The position numbers and the translations under genes were made by a program. Under the pieces are notes generated by a model that was not told where the DNA came from, did no database searches, and saw nothing but the letters and a program-made list of their open reading frames with translations. A stretch of DNA of 40,742 nt from QAMH01 sp964435565 (lineage in GTDB: Bacteria > Actinomycetota > Coriobacteriia > Coriobacteriales > QAMH01), in NCBI GenBank assembly GCA_964435565.1, contig CAYSZR010000010.1, forward strand, positions 1 to 40,742. Reading direction: 5' to 3'. Shown here in pieces: positions 8,136-16,562 of this stretch. Position 1 is the first letter of the stretch; each line of letters opens with the position of its first letter.

Positions 8136-9020
8136 ATGGAAATTTTTGGCTATTCAATCTGGTCGTTCGTCGGAATGCTCGCATTCTTGATCGCCGCACC
8201 TATCATCGGATGCTTGCTTGCCGGTCTTGATCGCAAGATAAGCGCTGGCATGCAAGGTCGTGTTGGGCCAAAGATCCTGCAGCCCTACTGGGATTTCCGC
8301 AAACTCCTTTCAAAGGAGGACGCTACAGTCAACGGAGCTCAAGATCTCTATATCGTGCTTTATCTTATATGCATTGTTTTGGCAGGCATGGCGTTTTTTG
8401 CCGGAGCAAATTTCCTTCTCTGCGTTTTTATTCAGACGCTCGGTGCGCTGTTCTTGATCTTGGCGGCGTATTCTTCACGTTCTCCTTATGCAGAGATTGG
8501 CGCCGAACGTGAAATGGTTCAGGTGATGTCCTACGAACCGATGGTCTTGCTTGTGGCAATCGGTCTATTCATGGCAACGGGCTCTTTCAGCGTCAAAGAT
8601 CTGCTTTTTGCAGACATGCCTCTTGTCCGTTGGCTGCCACTCATATTCCTTGGGTTCATCTTCGTTCTGACCATCAAGCTGCGCAAATCGCCATTCGATA
8701 TCTCTATGGCGCAGCATGCGCATCAAGAACTCGTCCGTGGTGTCGTCACTGAATTTTCTGGACGAACCCTCGCGCTCGTCGAGCTCTCGCATTGGTACGA
8801 AAATATTCTGTTTCTGGGCTGGACCGCCATGTTCGTAGTATGGGCCGGGGGCTGGGTCGCCGGTATCGTGACAGTGGCTGTAGTCCTTTTGATATGGTTC
8901 CTGGAAATTTGGATTGACAATAACTTCGCTCGAGTCAAATGGGAAACCATGCTTAGAAGCGCTTGGTGGGTTGCCCTGATCGCAGGCGGAATCAACATCG
9001 TCTATCTGCTCTTTATCTAA
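8136..9020 (+). CDS. echB: Energy-converting hydrogenase subunit EchB (NuoH/HyfC-like)
   Basis: 294 aa integral membrane protein with about 8 helices, homologous to NuoH, which forms the heel linking the hydrophilic arm to the ion pump. Typical NuoH features are visible: LDRKISAGMQGRVGPKILQPYWDFRKLL near residues 30-55, YAEIGAEREMVQVMSYEP in the middle (the conserved AE..E.. loop), and KLRKSPFDISMAQHAHQELVRGVVTEFSG, the conserved acidic cytoplasmic loop. The ATG at 8136 is preceded by the GGAGGGG of the echA tail and starts 1 nt after the echA stop, so translation is coupled. It belongs to the same operon and complex as the flanking genes. Confidence 0.93.
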   Translation: MEIFGYSIWSFVGMLAFLIAAPIIGCLLAGLDRKISAGMQGRVGPKILQPYWDFRKLLSKEDATVNGAQDLYIVLYLICIVLAGMAFFAGANFLLCVFIQTLGALFLILAAYSSRSPYAEIGAEREMVQVMSYEPMVLLVAIGLFMATGSFSVKDLLFADMPLVRWLPLIFLGFIFVLTIKLRKSPFDISMAQHAHQELVRGVVTEFSGRTLALVELSHWYENILFLGWTAMFVVWAGGWVAGIVTVAVVLLIWFLEIWIDNNFARVKWETMLRSAWWVALIAGGINIVYLLFI

Positions 9021-9033
9021 AGGAGGTGCGTCA

Positions 9034-9567
9034 ATGTCATATCTGAGCAAATCGCCTTGGATCATCCACTACGACGGTTCCAGTTGCAACGGCTGCGATA
9101 TAGAAGTTCTTGCCGCGCTGACCCCGCTTTACGACGCCGAGCGTTTTGGTGTAGTCAACACGGGTAATCCCAAGCACGCCGATATCTTCGTTGTGACCGG
9201 CGCAGTAAATGAACAGAATGCTCCGGTTATAAAACAAATTTACGACCAGATGCTTGAACCCAAGGTCGTTGTCGCGTGCGGCGCTTGCGCTTGCGGAGGT
9301 GGCGTTTATCGGACCTGCTACAACATACGAGGTGGCATCAACACGGTCATTCCTGTCGATGCGTATGTACCTGGATGCGCTGTACGACCTGAATCGATTA
9401 TCGATGCCGTTGTTGCTGGCGTCGATATCCTTGAAAAGAAAGCCGAAGCTATGAAGAAGAGTCCTGCGGAAAAAGACCGCTCGGACGCCGTGCCCGCTTC
9501 GGGTGCGCATGCTTCGGTGGCAGATGTCGACGATGTGCCCGGCGCTTCTGGTGCCGGCGTGGAATAG
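9034..9567 (+). CDS. echC: Energy-converting hydrogenase small subunit EchC (NuoB-like)
   Basis: 177 aa, soluble. It should carry the proximal [4Fe-4S] cluster that passes electrons to the NiFe site. The cluster motif is present: CNGC at 18-21, a Cys-rich CGACAC at 82-87, and PGC ending at Cys115. AAAGGAGG precedes the ATG. After about residue 140 the protein continues into a roughly 37-residue Lys/Ala/Asp-rich, low-complexity tail that is not needed for the fold and is not typical of the core NuoB domain. The gene is followed by echD after 9 nt. Group 4 hydrogenase identity is fixed by the large subunit in the same operon. Confidence 0.93.
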   Translation: MSYLSKSPWIIHYDGSSCNGCDIEVLAALTPLYDAERFGVVNTGNPKHADIFVVTGAVNEQNAPVIKQIYDQMLEPKVVVACGACACGGGVYRTCYNIRGGINTVIPVDAYVPGCAVRPESIIDAVVAGVDILEKKAEAMKKSPAEKDRSDAVPASGAHASVADVDDVPGASGAGVE

Positions 9568-9576
9568 GAGGCGAAC

Positions 9577-9990
9577 ATGAGACGCTACCAATCACCCACG
9601 TTTATCAACATCGGACTTGATACGCTGCATGAGACCGTGGCCGATTATAAAGCCAATGACTTCAAGTTCGTACAGATATGCGCGACGACGCTTGAAGAAT
9701 CCTGCGAGCTGCTCTATGCATTTGTCGATCCTCAGACAAAGGATGGATCGATGACCGGTTTGGTTGTCAATGTCCCTGATGGCACACATGTTCCTTCCAT
9801 TACCGATTGTTATCCAGCGGCTTTCGTCTTTGAAAACGAGACGCATGACCTGTTCGGTATCCATATCGATGGGATAAACATCGATTTCGGCGGAGAGTTC
9901 TACCGTGTATCGATGGCGTATCCGATGAATCCACGTGCGGCGGCCGCTGAGCAAACCGAGCCAGAGAGGGAGGGGGACAACGATGAGTAA
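9577..9990 (+). CDS. echD: Energy-converting hydrogenase subunit EchD (NuoC-like, 30 kDa family)
   Basis: 137 aa, soluble. It is the short NuoC/HycE-N homologue that packs against the large subunit. The diagnostic motif FENETHDLFGIHIDG (around residues 87-101) matches the conserved ERE-x-WDLFGI segment of the 30 kDa family. The protein has no metal-binding cysteines, as expected. AGGAGG lies before the ATG. Its 3' end overlaps the start of echE by 8 nt, indicating translational coupling. The last 20 residues are Ala/Glu/Asp-rich, a composition shared with the tails of echC and echF. Confidence 0.9.
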   Translation: MRRYQSPTFINIGLDTLHETVADYKANDFKFVQICATTLEESCELLYAFVDPQTKDGSMTGLVVNVPDGTHVPSITDCYPAAFVFENETHDLFGIHIDGINIDFGGEFYRVSMAYPMNPRAAAAEQTEPEREGDNDE

Positions 9991-11071
9991 ACGAACCGTC
10001 ATCCCATTTGGCCCACAGCATCCCGTACTGCCCGAACCAGTCCATCTTGATCTTGTGCTTGAGGACGAGCGGGTCGTCAATGCCATTCCGCGTATCGGCT
10101 ATATCCACCGTGGCCTTGAAAAACTCGTTGAAAAACGCGACTTCACGCAGTTTGTCTATGTCACAGAGCGCATTTGCGGAATCTGCTCGTTTGGCCACTC
10201 TCTTGGCTATTCCCAATGCATCGAACAGCTTATGGGTATTGAAATCACCAAGCGCGCCGAATATCTCCGCGTTATCTTTCATGAGCTTTCTCGAATTCAC
10301 TCGCACTTGCTTTGGCTCGGTCTTCTGGCTGATGGATTCGGGTTCGAAGCACTGTTCATGCATGCCTGGCGTCTACGTGAACAGGTACTCGACATCTTCG
10401 AGGAATGCACTGGCGGTCGCGTGATCTTTTCAGCATGCGATGTAGGCGGATTCAAGCAGGATGTTTCTAATGAAACGCTCAAGGGTATCTGCATTGTGCT
10501 CGAGCGAATGCGTCAGGAATACCGCACGATCGCAAAAACGCTTCTTGATGATTCTTCTGTCAAAAGCCGTATGGTCGGCGTCGGGTTCATTTCGAGTGAA
10601 CAGGCAGCCGAGCTCTCGATGGTCGGGCCCTTTGGACGCGCTTCGGGACTCGAAGTCGATGAGCGCCTGCTGGGTGTTGGAGCCTATGACGATATTGCTG
10701 ATTTCCAGCCAATCGTATCTGACCAGGGCGATTGCTATGCACGCTGCGACGTGCGCGTTAAAGAGGTCTTGCAATCTATCGATATCATCAACGAGCTTGT
10801 TGCCAAGATTCCCGATGGGGATGTCATGGTCCCGTTCAAGGGCGTGCCAGCTGATGGTTCGCAAACTATGATGACGCTTGAACAGCCTCGTGGCCAGGCG
10901 TTTTACTATGCGATAGGCAATGGAACCAAGTTTCTTACGCGTATGCGTGTCCGCACGCCGACAAGCCAGAACATAGCTGGCATGGTCGCGGCGCTGTCGG
11001 GCGTCGAGCTCGCCGATGTGCCAATGGTCGTACTGACTATAGACCCGTGCATAAGCTGCACTGAAAGGTAG
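9983..11071 (+). CDS. echE: Energy-converting [NiFe] hydrogenase large subunit EchE (catalytic)
   Basis: 362 aa from the ATG at 9983 that overlaps the echD stop. All four Ni-ligating cysteines of an active hydrogenase are present: ERICGIC gives Cys65 and Cys68, and the C-terminal DPCISCTER gives Cys356 and Cys359. NuoD of complex I lacks these, so this is a true hydrogenase of group 4 (Ech/Coo/Hyf relatives). The protein ends three residues after Cys359, so there is no C-terminal peptide for the usual maturation endopeptidase to remove, as reported for EchE and CooH. It should reduce protons with electrons from ferredoxin, or run in reverse. No hyp maturation genes occur in the window, so they must lie elsewhere. 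Confidence 0.95.
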   Translation: MSKRTVIPFGPQHPVLPEPVHLDLVLEDERVVNAIPRIGYIHRGLEKLVEKRDFTQFVYVTERICGICSFGHSLGYSQCIEQLMGIEITKRAEYLRVIFHELSRIHSHLLWLGLLADGFGFEALFMHAWRLREQVLDIFEECTGGRVIFSACDVGGFKQDVSNETLKGICIVLERMRQEYRTIAKTLLDDSSVKSRMVGVGFISSEQAAELSMVGPFGRASGLEVDERLLGVGAYDDIADFQPIVSDQGDCYARCDVRVKEVLQSIDIINELVAKIPDGDVMVPFKGVPADGSQTMMTLEQPRGQAFYYAIGNGTKFLTRMRVRTPTSQNIAGMVAALSGVELADVPMVVLTIDPCISCTER

Positions 11072-11076
11072 GGGAG

Positions 11077-11529
11077 ATGGGTGTATTCAAACTGGGCGGA
11101 ATGACGCTCAAGAGCCTGTTCAAGAAGGCCCCCACCAGACGGTATCCGTATGAGAAGCGCGAGCCGTTCGAACGCACGCGTGGCCAAATCGATATGATTG
11201 CTGTTGACGATTGCATTTTCTGCGGAAGTTGCCAACGTAAGTGCCCGGCTGATGCTATTATTGTCGACCGTGATTCGTCACGGTGGGAGTATTTGCCATA
11301 TAGGTGTATCGCTTGCGATTCATGCGTGCGTGCATGTCCTACGCATGATCTCAAGATGTTGCAGGATCGTCCGCCTATCACGACGGATAATATGACGATG
11401 CTGGTTTATGAGCTTACCGAGGAAGAACGCGAGAAACGCGCTCGTGCAGCGGCTGAGAAAAAAGCCGCCGCAGCCGCAAAGGCAGCGCAGGCGAAGAAAA
11501 AGCAAGCTGAAGAGCGTGCTGACGATTAG
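11077..11529 (+). CDS. echF: Energy-converting hydrogenase ferredoxin-like subunit EchF (NuoI-like)
   Basis: 150 aa polyferredoxin with two [4Fe-4S] motifs, CIFCGSCQRKCP at about residues 46-57 and CIACDSCVRACP at about 76-87. It is the expected entry point for electrons from reduced ferredoxin. The start is set by GTAGGGGAG upstream of ATG 11077, five bases after echE ends. The last 40 residues are Lys/Ala/Glu-rich and likely a flexible or helical tail, as in EchC. It closes the operon in the order echABCDEF. The next gene (a PgsA paralogue) begins 14 nt downstream and could be read through. Confidence 0.93.
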   Translation: MGVFKLGGMTLKSLFKKAPTRRYPYEKREPFERTRGQIDMIAVDDCIFCGSCQRKCPADAIIVDRDSSRWEYLPYRCIACDSCVRACPTHDLKMLQDRPPITTDNMTMLVYELTEEEREKRARAAAEKKAAAAAKAAQAKKKQAEERADD

Positions 11530-11543
11530 GGGATAATGTTTTC

Positions 11544-12179
11544 GTGACAGAGCAGAATGATGGCAGCGAAGAAGAGATAGTCCTTGATAAGGTGCTCACG
11601 GTTCCCAACGTGGTCACATTGATCAGGCTCCTGCTCTTGCCCGTATTCCTTTGGCTGCTCTTCGCAACCCCATATTCGTTCGCTGCTCTCGTAGTATTCG
11701 CTGTTGCAGCTTCAACCGATTGGGTCGATGGGCAGATCGCACGCCGTACGCATCAGGTCTCTAAGCTTGGTAAACTTTTTGATCCTCTTGTTGACAGGTT
11801 GCTAATAGCCGTTGGCGTGATTTCTGTATGCGTGCTTGGCAGACTGCCGCTCTGGATACTGGTGTACCTCATCGTGCGTGATCTGTTCTTGCTGGCAGGC
11901 GGAAAATTTCTTCTATCGACGATAGGCGAGGTGCCTCCTGTTGTATACGTTGGGAAATTTGCCACGGCATTTCTCATGTTCGGCTTCTGCCTTTTATTGC
12001 TCGGCGCACCAGAGCTCAACGGGCTCGGTTTCGCATCAGCTCCCCTTTGGCTTCCGGGGTTTGGTCTCGATCCTGCCTTGTTGGGGATATGGTTTATCTA
12101 TGCGGGTCTTATCTGTTCTATCATTGCGCTTATCATGTATATCGTTAAAAGCACTCGGCTCTATCTTTCGCACAAATAG
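11544..12179 (+). CDS. CDP-alcohol phosphatidyltransferase, PgsA paralogue
   Basis: 211 aa membrane enzyme with about 4-6 helices. The family signature D-x2-DG-x2-AR-x8-G-x3-D-x3-D is intact (DWVDGQIARR at about 58-67, then GKLFDPLVD). These residues bind Mg2+ and CDP-diacylglycerol. The family makes phosphatidylglycerophosphate, cardiolipin or phosphatidylinositol-type lipids. The start is GTG 11544 following GGGGATAA at a suitable distance. A second, more canonical pgsA sits at 39445-40077, so this copy may use a different alcohol acceptor, for example in cardiolipin or inositol-phosphate synthesis. Which one cannot be decided from sequence. Confidence 0.85.
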   Translation: MTEQNDGSEEEIVLDKVLTVPNVVTLIRLLLLPVFLWLLFATPYSFAALVVFAVAASTDWVDGQIARRTHQVSKLGKLFDPLVDRLLIAVGVISVCVLGRLPLWILVYLIVRDLFLLAGGKFLLSTIGEVPPVVYVGKFATAFLMFGFCLLLLGAPELNGLGFASAPLWLPGFGLDPALLGIWFIYAGLICSIIALIMYIVKSTRLYLSHK

Positions 12180-12376
12180 ACCGCCTGATTAGTTCGATAG
12201 ACAAGCTTCATGCCGGCAAAACGCCCTGTTGCCATAATCTGGCATTAAAATCGACTGACCTAGTGCGCCGTCGGCCAGATGAAGACGATATTTTTACGCA
12301 ACTGTTCGCAAACACGTAGATACTCGCGGGTCATTGGTGGTATCCTGCTATTTCATATTTATGACAAGAAAGGCAA

Positions 12377-14740
12377 TTGTACGTTTTGGCGGAGCTGAAC
12401 AATAAACGAAATTCCAATCAGCGAAAATCTTCGCCATCGAATGCCGGTGCGCGTAAACCGACGACTCGTAAATCTTCTAAAGCTACCAGGTCCGTAAGTG
12501 CTTCAAAGAAATCATCGTCTCAAAAACGGGGAATGAGCGGCGATATACGTCTGTCAAAAACGGGCTCTATCCCTCAGCGAAGCTCGCGCTCAGCAACCAC
12601 ATCATCCAAGAGGCTCAAACCGCTTGTTGACAAAGGCCATTCCAACTTCAACCCGAAAGGAACTGGCAAGCTCAAACGCACCCAGGTCAAGGGTTCTCAA
12701 CAGTCACATGATGCGAGAGCTGGCAAATCCTTTATCAGGTTTGTCAAAACCCACACCAAGTTGATGCTCCCCGTTTTCGTAATTATCGCAATTCTTGTTA
12801 TCTATTGCTGCGTTGATATCTCGGCATCGTTTGGAAAGATTCATCCAGGCGTTTCTGTCCAAGGCGTCGACGTCGGCGGAATGACTACGGAAGACGCATC
12901 CGCAAAACTTACGGAGGAACTTACCCCGACGCTATCAAGCGCGCATGTTGCAATCTACGAAGATAGCGCCTGCGCTTCAAAAGACGGTGTTCAAATCGAT
13001 AATTCTGGCGTAGCACAGGCCTATGCAGATGAAACAGCCGCGGGGTCCGATATTAACGGCGACGGCACCATCGATAAGTGGATAGTGAACGCCGAAACTA
13101 TCGGCGCCTATATTGATGGCGACTCGCTTGCGACGCAGGCTTATCAGGTCGGCCGTGGGGGCAATTTCATTGCTGATCGTTTCGGGGCATGGTTTGGCGG
13201 TAAAAAGCTCGATGCGACCGTTTCGGTTCATGGAGAATATTTCAATGTGCTTATGACGGAGATCAACCAGGAAATCGGTACTCCTATCGTCGACAGCACC
13301 GTGACGATTGAAAGTGGGGCCGTCGGCGTGAAGAAAGGCAGCGATGGCGTATCGGTCAATACCGATTCCTTCATCAAGTCTTTCAGTTCTGCGGTATATA
13401 ATTCCACAAATCCATACTTCGTAATACCTATGAAGACAGATACGATGCATATTTCACCGGAAACCGCACAAAGAGTCGCAGATCAGGTGAAAGCTTCTAT
13501 CGCAAAAGACGTTACTTTGACGCACAGCCCAAAGACATGGGTAATGAAGACCGCTGACCTTGGTAGCGTGATCAGCCAGAAAGTGCTTGCGCCTGGCGAT
13601 GTCATGACCTTTGGAAACAGCACTCAGAAAGTCGTGAGCGATGGTAGCGCCACGGCCCAATACGATACATCTGCTGGATATGATTCAAATTCTGGCTATA
13701 CGTTGCAGGCATACGTCGATCAAGCGGCTATGGACAAATACCTTGTCGACATTCTTGGTTCCCTTGCAACAGGAGGTGCGGTCAACGCATCTTTTGATAC
13801 GAGTTCTGGATCTGTTGTTATCGTTAACAGCGTCAACGGCTATGGTCCTGATCGCGCTGCGGCTGAAGTTAAGCTCCAAGATTTGCTCTTTGGCACTGTC
13901 GATGATGAAACCGCCAGCTCGCGCACGATCGCGCTTGACGATATGACGATTGAGCCTGAGTTCACGACCGAAGAGGCAAAGGCGATGGGCATCACGGAAC
14001 GTCTTGCAACTTGGACGATTCCTCTGTCTGGCACATCCGCTCGTATCAACAATATCAAACTCTTGTGCTCTTTGATAAACAATTCAATAGTGGCACCAGG
14101 GGCAACATGGTCTTTTAATGGGACGACAGGGGAGCGCACAGCCGAAAAGGGATTCGAAACGGCTCCCGTTATCGTTAACGGTAAGCATGAAGATCAGCTT
14201 GGGGGCGGCATCTGCCAAGTCGCGACCTGCGTATTCAACTGTGCATGTTATTCAGGGCTCGGCATTCAGGAACGCACCAACCATGATTTTTACATCTCAT
14301 CGTATGATGACGATGGTTTTGCAGACGCAACCGTTTCGTGGACCACGCCCGACTTGAAATGGGTTAACGATATGTCCCATCACATCCTTATCACAGCTAC
14401 GGCCTCGGGCGAAGATGTCGTGGTTAGTTTTTGGGGCACGAAAGACGGCCGCACCATCGATTGCCAACGTGGCGAATGGAAAGCGGGCAATAAATACGTC
14501 ACGATCACCGAAACAGACAACGCTTTGGCTGCCGGCACCCGAACGGTCACGCAAACGGGCGCGGACGGCCGCAGCATAGACATTCGATACCTTGTCAAGA
14601 CGGCGACAGGCGACACGCTGCATGACGTCACTTTCCATTCGGTGTATTCGGCACAAAACGAAATCATAACCGTCGGTCCGGCAGCGGCTACAACGACTCC
14701 AGAAGCCAGTGCCGAAGCTGCAGCTTCAAATGGCGGATGA
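12377..14740 (+). CDS. VanW-family cell-wall protein with basic cytoplasmic N-terminus
   Basis: 787 aa. Residues 1-125 are extremely rich in Lys, Arg and Ser and should be cytoplasmic and disordered. A single membrane segment (about 130-150, LMLPVFVIIAILVIYCCV) anchors the protein, with the rest outside. Two PG_binding_4-like regions follow (from about 155 and 375). The VanW domain spans about 545-680 with GATWSFNGTTGERTAEKGF and GGGICQVATCVFNCA. A G5/beta-type ending and an Ala/Glu-rich tail close the protein. Start TTG 12377 has AAAGG 3 nt upstream; TTG 12386 with better spacing is an alternative. Relatives are Bacillus YoaR-like proteins, suspected to act in cell-wall or spore processes, though the biochemistry is unknown. 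The preceding 197 bp hold no gene. Confidence 0.85.
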   Translation: MYVLAELNNKRNSNQRKSSPSNAGARKPTTRKSSKATRSVSASKKSSSQKRGMSGDIRLSKTGSIPQRSSRSATTSSKRLKPLVDKGHSNFNPKGTGKLKRTQVKGSQQSHDARAGKSFIRFVKTHTKLMLPVFVIIAILVIYCCVDISASFGKIHPGVSVQGVDVGGMTTEDASAKLTEELTPTLSSAHVAIYEDSACASKDGVQIDNSGVAQAYADETAAGSDINGDGTIDKWIVNAETIGAYIDGDSLATQAYQVGRGGNFIADRFGAWFGGKKLDATVSVHGEYFNVLMTEINQEIGTPIVDSTVTIESGAVGVKKGSDGVSVNTDSFIKSFSSAVYNSTNPYFVIPMKTDTMHISPETAQRVADQVKASIAKDVTLTHSPKTWVMKTADLGSVISQKVLAPGDVMTFGNSTQKVVSDGSATAQYDTSAGYDSNSGYTLQAYVDQAAMDKYLVDILGSLATGGAVNASFDTSSGSVVIVNSVNGYGPDRAAAEVKLQDLLFGTVDDETASSRTIALDDMTIEPEFTTEEAKAMGITERLATWTIPLSGTSARINNIKLLCSLINNSIVAPGATWSFNGTTGERTAEKGFETAPVIVNGKHEDQLGGGICQVATCVFNCACYSGLGIQERTNHDFYISSYDDDGFADATVSWTTPDLKWVNDMSHHILITATASGEDVVVSFWGTKDGRTIDCQRGEWKAGNKYVTITETDNALAAGTRTVTQTGADGRSIDIRYLVKTATGDTLHDVTFHSVYSAQNEIITVGPAAATTTPEASAEAAASNGG

Positions 14741-14822
14741 CATATGCAAGACCCACGTTCGTAACAAGCTGGATGACCCACACTGACAAAGAGCGATGAG
14801 GTATCCAGAAAGGCAGGAGGCA

Positions 14823-16121
14823 ATGGCGTACCAAGACGAAATAACCCATATGGAAAGCGGCGTGCTTAGGGCGTTGCAGCTGTATCGTCTCAAATCATCG
14901 CTTATACGATGCTACGAGAATATTCCGTTTTATCGAGACTCATTCGACGCGGCGGGATTTGACCCGCACAGTGTCGAATCGCTTGAAGATATTCAACGGG
15001 CCCCCTTCACCACGAAACAGGACCTGCGTGATCAATATCCTTATGGACTTTTCGCTGTCGATCGCAAGGACGTCAAAGAAATCCACATGTCCAGCGGCAC
15101 AACCGGAATCGCGACTGTGTCGGGCTATACCGATGCGGACCTTCAAGGATGGAGCGATTGTTTTGCTCGTGGCATCAGCTACGCTGGTGGCGGCAAAGAG
15201 GACATCATACACATATGCTATGGCTATGGGTTGTTTACAGGTGGCCTAGGCGCGCATTATGGTGCGCTTGCCGTGGGTGCGCAAACCATTCCCATGTCAG
15301 CCGGCAACACCAAGCGACAGATCAATGTTTTGCAGAATATGGGATCCACTATCATTGCATGCACGCCAAGCTACGCTATGCACATTGCAGACACGGCAAT
15401 CGAGATGGGCATCGACCCACGCAAGGCATTTCACCTTAAGGCAGGCATCCATGGCGCTGAAGCGTTCTCTGATCAATTTCGCGAGAACCTTGAGGAAAAA
15501 CTTGGTTATAAGGCATACGACGTCTATGGACTTACAGAAGTCATGGGGCCTGGCGTTGCCATGGAGTGTGCTCAGCAAAACGGCCTGCACGTAGCAGAGG
15601 ACCACCTCTTGATCGAGGTTCTCGATGTCGAGACGCATCAGCCTGTTCCTGATGGCGAGCTTGGTGAACTTGTATTCACAACGCTTACCAAAGAGGCGTC
15701 GCCTGTCGTTCGATATCGTACGCGCGATATCTCGCGGATTATCCCCGAACCTTGTCCCTGCGGACGCACGCATCGCAGAATCGATCGTATCCATGGTCGA
15801 ACCGACGACATGATGATTATCAGAGGCGTCAATGTCTTCCCGAGCCAGATTGAAAACATCTGCATCGCATTTCCCGAGTTCTCCAATTGGTATCAAATCG
15901 AGCTCACTCGAAAAGGTGGTCTTGATGTCGCGACTCTCAAAGTCGAGATCAAGCCAGATTTCCCAATCGATGAAATTCGCAAGATCGAAACACTGCAGCG
16001 GCGTCTGCAGCAGGCCCTTAAAGACGAGCTTGCCATTAAGATCGGCATCAAAGTCGTCGAACCATATGCAATTGAGCGTTCAGAGGGCAAAGCGGTTCGT
16101 ATTGTTGACCTGCGCGATTAG
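14823..16121 (+). CDS. Phenylacetate-CoA ligase family protein (PaaK-like)
   Basis: 432 aa from ATG 14823 behind CAGGAGG; ATG 14796 in the same frame is possible. It is an ANL-superfamily adenylate-forming enzyme of the PaaK type: the AMP-binding P-loop is HMSSGTTGIATVSGYT at about 90-105, the A5 motif YGLTEVMGPG at about 236-245, and the C-terminal domain starts after RTDDMMIIRGVNVFPSQIE. PaaK forms or cleaves aryl-acetyl-CoA with ATP/AMP. An ACT-domain gene follows after 9 nt, a pairing often seen beside indolepyruvate:ferredoxin oxidoreductase genes. iorAB lies 4 kb downstream, supporting a role in aromatic amino-acid catabolism. The natural substrate is inferred, not shown. Confidence 0.9.
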   Translation: MAYQDEITHMESGVLRALQLYRLKSSLIRCYENIPFYRDSFDAAGFDPHSVESLEDIQRAPFTTKQDLRDQYPYGLFAVDRKDVKEIHMSSGTTGIATVSGYTDADLQGWSDCFARGISYAGGGKEDIIHICYGYGLFTGGLGAHYGALAVGAQTIPMSAGNTKRQINVLQNMGSTIIACTPSYAMHIADTAIEMGIDPRKAFHLKAGIHGAEAFSDQFRENLEEKLGYKAYDVYGLTEVMGPGVAMECAQQNGLHVAEDHLLIEVLDVETHQPVPDGELGELVFTTLTKEASPVVRYRTRDISRIIPEPCPCGRTHRRIDRIHGRTDDMMIIRGVNVFPSQIENICIAFPEFSNWYQIELTRKGGLDVATLKVEIKPDFPIDEIRKIETLQRRLQQALKDELAIKIGIKVVEPYAIERSEGKAVRIVDLRD

Positions 16122-16130
16122 GAGAATGTC

Positions 16131-16556
16131 ATGATTGATCAGCTTAACGTGTTCATTCAGAATTCGAGGGGCCGGCTCACTGCCCTATGTCGCGTCCTTG
16201 GAGACAAGAACGTGCAGATGCATGCCTTGTCGCTTGCAGATACAGCTGACTACGGTGTGGTGCGCATTATATGCGATGACCCTGCAGTAGCTGCCAAGGC
16301 ACTTCAGGATGCAGGCTTTAAGGCAAATCTGACTCAGGTGGTTGCCGTAGAAGTGCCTCATGTACCAGGCGGGCTAGCCAACGTTCTTGAATGCCTTGAA
16401 AAGTCCGGGCTGGATATCGAGTATTGCTATTGCTTCGTCGATTCTCATGGCGGCGCAACCGTTGCTTTCAAAGTGATGGAAAGTGCTGTTGAAGTTCTCG
16501 AGCAAGCGGGATTCACTGTTTTACACCCTAAAGACCTCTATAAAACGAAAGCCTAG
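16131..16556 (+). CDS. Tandem ACT-domain protein, partner of the PaaK-like ligase
   Basis: 141 aa consisting of two ACT domains (about 1-70 and 70-138) and nothing else. Repeated features are an IQNSRGRLTALCRVLGDKNVQMHALSL-type first strand/helix and a matching VPGGLANVLECLEKSGLDIEYCY in the second. ACT domains bind small ligands, usually amino acids, and transmit allosteric signals. AGGAGAATGTC directly precedes the ATG. It starts 9 nt after the PaaK-like gene and is very likely co-transcribed. Its position suggests it senses an aromatic amino acid or an intermediate for that ligase, though the ligand is not readable from sequence. Confidence 0.88.
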   Translation: MIDQLNVFIQNSRGRLTALCRVLGDKNVQMHALSLADTADYGVVRIICDDPAVAAKALQDAGFKANLTQVVAVEVPHVPGGLANVLECLEKSGLDIEYCYCFVDSHGGATVAFKVMESAVEVLEQAGFTVLHPKDLYKTKA

Positions 16557-16562
16557 CGTGTG

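Noticed and set aside
5906..11529. Possibility that the operon is respiratory complex I (nuo) rather than hydrogenase
   Set aside because: All four Ni-binding cysteines of hydrogenases are in the large subunit, and NuoA, E, F, G, J, K, M and N are absent.
12210..12245. Nested pairing ATGCC/GGCAT and GGCAA/TTGCC upstream of the VanW gene, possible riboswitch or terminator
   Set aside because: The arms are only five bases each, no T-run follows and it matches no riboswitch class I know.
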